Positions 61,009 to 64,000 of a DNA stretch of 64,000 nucleotides are shown piece by piece. Every line of letters starts with the position of its first letter. The first letter of the stretch is position 1. A program made the translations under genes and the position numbers. The notes beneath the pieces are model-generated. The model saw nothing but the letters and a program-made list of their open reading frames with translations, did not search any database and had not been told where the DNA came from. The stretch is from NCBI RefSeq assembly GCF_024267655.1, contig NZ_CP100595.1, positions 62,001-126,000 on the forward strand, written 5' to 3'. This DNA comes from Arcobacter roscoffensis. Lineage in GTDB: Bacteria; Campylobacterota; Campylobacteria; Campylobacterales; Arcobacteraceae.

Positions 61009-62130
61009 TTGCAAAAAATTAACTTTTTAAAACAGAGTAAAAGAGCTATTCTTTTACTTTGTTTATTATCAACATTTTTGTATTCAAAGTATAAACCCAT
61101 ATATAATTTTGAAGATTCTAATTTCTCTTATAATATTGTAGACGGTAAATACAAAGTAATTTTAAGTGATGTTGATACTATCTCTAAAAATGCTTATGGC
61201 TTTAAACTATACTTACCAGTTTTTTTAGAAGATTTTTCCTTAGAGATATTAAGAGTTGGTTCAATTGGAAACTTTTCAGGTCTTTTATTTAAAAACTTTA
61301 AAAGAGCAAATATTTTAACTGTAAACTCTTATGATTTAAAGTATTATGTAACTAATTATAAACAAAAAAATTTAAGACAGTTAGATTATCTTTTAGAAGA
61401 TAAAGTCATACCTTATAAAAAAATGACCTCAATGGTTTTAGAAGCTTATAGTATTCCTAAGAGAGTTAGTAAAAAACTTGATAAATTGATATATTTTAAG
61501 TTCTTAAGACAAGAGAATATTAGAGGTTTATCTTATGCCTTTTCGATGACTTTTGATAAAAAAACTATTGACTCTTTTGTTAAGAAAAAAAGACTTGAAC
61601 TTATAAAAGATACTAAGTCTGAGTATTTTTATATTAATACTTTTATGAAAAATCTATCAATGAAAAAAAGATATTATAAGAGTAAAAAAACTGATAAAAA
61701 AGTTTATAAACAAAAAGAGAAAAAAGCTGAAAAAAAAGTAGTTAAAAGTACTCTTTCATATAGTCTTGATATAAAAAGAGTATATCAAGCAAAAAAAATA
61801 AATGGTAGATATTTATCAAAAAAAGAACTTCTAGAGTTTATAAAGCATACTGATTTAAAAGAGCAAAAAGCAATTGCATTTTATAATCTAGGGGTTTTTT
61901 ATGCAAAAATAAACACAAACAGTGCAAATAGAAAAGCAATAGAGTATTTCAAAAAGTCAAATATAAAAGAAGCAAATTTTAATTTAGGTATTTATTACTA
62001 TATAGGTTTATCAATAAAAGAAAATGATAAGCAAGCTTATAAATATTTCAAAAGGTCATCATCTCAAGGCTTTTTAAGAGCTTCCCAAAATGTTGAAATT
62101 ATGGAAAAATATAAAATAGGTATTTATTAG
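61009..62130 (+). CDS. Exported protein with C-terminal Sel1 repeats
   Basis: Protein of 373 residues with a signal peptide (AILLLCLLSTFLYS, residues 13-26). The middle is unassigned, followed by a highly basic Lys-rich stretch (YYKSKKTDKKVYKQKEKKAEKK) near residue 225-245. The C-terminus has Sel1-like helical repeats (KAIEYFKKSNIKEANFNLGIYYY, QAYKYFKRSSSQGFLRASQN), which mediate protein contacts in the periplasm. The start is TTG five bases after the previous stop with no clear ribosome site, so translation must be coupled to the upstream exported protein. Function unknown. Confidence 0.72.
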   Translation: MQKINFLKQSKRAILLLCLLSTFLYSKYKPIYNFEDSNFSYNIVDGKYKVILSDVDTISKNAYGFKLYLPVFLEDFSLEILRVGSIGNFSGLLFKNFKRANILTVNSYDLKYYVTNYKQKNLRQLDYLLEDKVIPYKKMTSMVLEAYSIPKRVSKKLDKLIYFKFLRQENIRGLSYAFSMTFDKKTIDSFVKKKRLELIKDTKSEYFYINTFMKNLSMKKRYYKSKKTDKKVYKQKEKKAEKKVVKSTLSYSLDIKRVYQAKKINGRYLSKKELLEFIKHTDLKEQKAIAFYNLGVFYAKINTNSANRKAIEYFKKSNIKEANFNLGIYYYIGLSIKENDKQAYKYFKRSSSQGFLRASQNVEIMEKYKIGIY

Positions 62131-62131
62131 C

Positions 62132-62153
62132 CATAGAACTATAAAGTTCTATG
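62132..62153. terminator. Hairpin between Sel1 and MATE genes
   Basis: CATAGAACT-ATAA-AGTTCTATG, a perfect nine-base stem spanning the end of the convergent MATE gene. It may terminate both strands although no long T-run is present. Confidence 0.45.
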
Positions 62154-63494
62154 ACAATGTTTTTTAAGAAGATTGTTTGTATAAAAGTATGCAAATATTG
62201 CAGCTGAATTTATCACTATAAAAATACCTATCCAAAGTGAAGCAAAGCTCATTTCAAAATATTTTACTATGATAAATGCAACTATAAGTTTTGCAAAAAT
62301 TTGTCTATATAAGGCTATGTATAAAATCATTTTTGGCTTTTTGATTCCTTGAAGTGTTGATACACAAATAAATAAAACCACATAAGCATAGAAAATCCAA
62401 ACTTCAATAAGTAAATAATCTAAACCATAGTTTACAACTATTTCATTTGAGTCAAATTGGGAGATAATAAGTCTTCCAAATATACTTAAAAAGATTATTC
62501 CAAAAGTAGAGATTATAAAACCATATTTAATAGCAACTTTTAAAGTCTCAATTACTCTATCATATTTTTTAGCACCATAGTTATTTGATACTAGCGTTAA
62601 AACAGCTGTATTAAGACCAAGTGCAGGCAAAAGCATAAGTTGTTCAACTCTAAAACCAATACCATATCCAGCTACTGCTTCCATACCATAGTGTGATACA
62701 AAATATGTAAGTATAAGTGAACCTATAGACATAATAAGCATATTTAAACTTGCTGGCAATCCTTGATTTAAAAAGTCTTTATATACTCTAAGGTTTGGTA
62801 AAAAGTAATCAAGTCTATCATAGTTTATGATGTTTGTTTGATTTACTTTATAAAGCATGTAAAACATAGTTATTACTTGGATTAAAACTGTAGCTATTGC
62901 TATACCTTGAAGCCCCATTTCTGGAATAAATAAAAATCCATATATAAATAAAGGGTTTAGTACAAGGTTTGCAAAGAAACCAAAAATCAAAGTATTTCTG
63001 TATGTTTTTGTATCACCCTTTGCTACAAGTATTGCATTTAAAGCAAAGTTAATCATAAAGAAAATACTTCCATATAAAATAGGATTTATATATGTCATAG
63101 CATCTTGTAAGTAGGCTTCTTTTGCTCCAAGTAATATAAATAAACTAGGGGAAAAGATAATCCCTAATATAGTTAAAACAATTCCTATTAAAGGAATAAA
63201 TACTAAACCTTTTTGGGCATAAAGCGAAGCTAGTTTGTATCTTTTTTTTCCAAAGTGATTTCCGATAAGTGCAGTTGTTGCAGATGAAAACCCATATCCA
63301 AAGCCAATAATAGTAAAAAATATCATAAAAGATAAAGATAGTGCTGCAACTGCTTGTGTTGAGATAAGACCTGCATAAAATGTATCAACTACATTATACA
63401 TAGTATTAAAAAACATTCCAGTACTTGCTGGAATTGCTAGTTGTCTTATTAAAGAGGGAATCTCTTTAGTTGTTAATTCGTTTGTTTGTTTCAA
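62139..63494 (-). CDS. MATE-family multidrug efflux transporter
   Basis: Inner-membrane transporter of 451 residues with about twelve helices in two related halves. The family start is PSLIRQLAIPASTGMFFNTMYNVVDTFYAG and the second half holds GLPASLNMLIMSIGSLILTYF. MATE pumps export cationic drugs or metabolites using Na+ or H+. The start is TTG at 63494 (TTGAAACAAACAAAC), with AGGA about ten bases upstream; no ATG fits better. It sits between the Sel1 gene and hom, both with their own end signals. Confidence 0.92.
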   Translation of the reverse strand: MKQTNELTTKEIPSLIRQLAIPASTGMFFNTMYNVVDTFYAGLISTQAVAALSLSFMIFFTIIGFGYGFSSATTALIGNHFGKKRYKLASLYAQKGLVFIPLIGIVLTILGIIFSPSLFILLGAKEAYLQDAMTYINPILYGSIFFMINFALNAILVAKGDTKTYRNTLIFGFFANLVLNPLFIYGFLFIPEMGLQGIAIATVLIQVITMFYMLYKVNQTNIINYDRLDYFLPNLRVYKDFLNQGLPASLNMLIMSIGSLILTYFVSHYGMEAVAGYGIGFRVEQLMLLPALGLNTAVLTLVSNNYGAKKYDRVIETLKVAIKYGFIISTFGIIFLSIFGRLIISQFDSNEIVVNYGLDYLLIEVWIFYAYVVLFICVSTLQGIKKPKMILYIALYRQIFAKLIVAFIIVKYFEMSFASLWIGIFIVINSAAIFAYFYTNNLLKKHCHRTL

Positions 63495-63587
63495 AATAAA
63501 ATATCCTGTAATATTGAATAAAAATGGATTATAGTGTAAAAAGTTTGATTTAAAAAGAAAAAAAGAAGTAAATAATAAAAATTATAA

Positions 63588-63610
63588 AATAGAGGAATTA
63601 ATCCTCTATT
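63588..63610 (-). terminator. Terminator after hom
   Basis: Nine-base inverted repeat AATAGAGGA/TCCTCTATT with a five-base loop overlapping the hom stop. On the minus strand it is followed by a T-rich run, so it ends the hom transcript. Confidence 0.75.
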
Positions 63611-64000
63611 CTAATCATCATAGGTTTTCTAGTAACTACACTAGCATCTTCTAAAGTTTTGATAGCATCATTTATATCTTTTTCAATAGAAGTATGAGTT
63701 GAAAGTAAAATATGTGCTGTTTCATCATCAATTGGTTTTTGAATCATTTTTTCAATAGAGATATTTCTATCTCCTAAAATATTTGCAATTTTTGCTAAAA
63801 CACCAGCTTTATCTTTAACTGTAAGTCTTAGGTAATATTTTGTTTGAATATCATCTTTTGCCATTAGTGAAAGTTTTTCACTATTTGGAGTTTTAAATCC
63901 AAGCATTGGTGAACCTTTACCACGTCTTGCAACATCAATGATATTTGCAATTACAGCAGAAGCTGTAGCATCACCACCAGCTCCTGGTCCATAATACATA
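63598..64000 (-). CDS. hom: Homoserine dehydrogenase, C-terminal part
   Basis: C-terminal 133 residues of homoserine dehydrogenase, cut by the window edge; the NAD-binding and catalytic domains are outside. YYGPGAGGDATASAVIANIID is the conserved end of the catalytic domain. It is followed by an ACT domain (KAGVLAKIANILGDRNISIEKMIQKP), the regulatory part that binds threonine. The enzyme reduces aspartate semialdehyde to homoserine for threonine and methionine synthesis. Confidence 0.95.
   Translation of the reverse strand, partial: MYYGPGAGGDATASAVIANIIDVARRGKGSPMLGFKTPNSEKLSLMAKDDIQTKYYLRLTVKDKAGVLAKIANILGDRNISIEKMIQKPIDDETAHILLSTHTSIEKDINDAIKTLEDASVVTRKPMMIRIED

Overview
The window is strongly AT-rich, densely coding bacterial chromosome. 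The gene set points to Campylobacterota, most likely Arcobacteraceae. It includes histidine kinases with an 'AHQW(N)EPL' H-box, RNase J with a charged N-terminal arm beside rsmA and kdsD, HemJ, lutABC, a PhoH/PIN protein, large Cache chemoreceptors, and polar-flagellum hook and flagellin genes. This assignment is an inference from gene families; no rRNA or other marker settles it. I saw no tRNA, rRNA, CRISPR array, insertion sequence or prophage. The first gene (3-hydroxyacyl-CoA dehydrogenase) and the last (homoserine dehydrogenase) are cut by the window edges.

Layout. 1-4025: short-chain acyl-CoA and ketone metabolism (hydroxyacyl-CoA dehydrogenase, two hot-dog thioesterases, atoD-atoA-atoB). 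4072-9198: two paralogous kinase/regulator pairs around a GNAT gene. One pair ends the ato operon; the other ends the convergent lutABC lactate operon (9226-11925). 12006-15049: a methyltransferase, a dCMP-deaminase-like gene, and accB-accC. 15296-24147: DEAD-box helicase, PiT phosphate transporter, CheY-like protein, AEC permease, asparagine synthetase, NifX-like protein, BluB-like enzyme, orphan TRAP binding protein. 24182-26948: an unusual operon of a Phd-like coiled-coil protein, a fumarate-reductase-type flavoprotein and an Fe-S protein. 27212-34834: housekeeping on the minus strand (phoH, hemJ, rarA, rluB-type, kdsD, rnj, rsmA). 34908-39834: housekeeping on the plus strand (hisF, SIMPL, nucleosidase-like, rlmN, a 35-residue membrane protein, gltX, RRM protein). 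39893-42304: chemoreceptor. 42542-52685: metal-stress region. 52746-59528: flgE convergent with a flagellin that sits in a two-component operon. 59840-64000: two uncharacterised exported proteins, a MATE pump and the end of hom.

The most interesting region is 42542-52685, all on the plus strand. It runs: two-component system, periplasmic YtkA/FixH-like Met-rich protein, CusCBA-type RND efflux, YceI, then a three-gene RiPP cassette. The cassette has a secreted precursor with five CGAGKCG repeats, a DUF692 (MNIO) iron oxidase and a DUF2063 partner, which is the architecture of the HvfABC/bufferin copper-related peptides. Its core is AGKCG rather than the EGKCG I recall for HvfA, and no DoxX gene follows. 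I infer a combined copper efflux and copper-buffering locus.

A second theme is translation starts. The methyltransferase (12608) and the AEC permease (19323) have complete N-terminal domains but no ATG, GTG or TTG; each has an ATT or ATC codon behind a purine-rich site. The kinase at 43201 needs one extra A in a six-A run directly after its expected ATG. These may be real non-canonical initiation, slippage or loss-of-function mutations, or sequencing errors.
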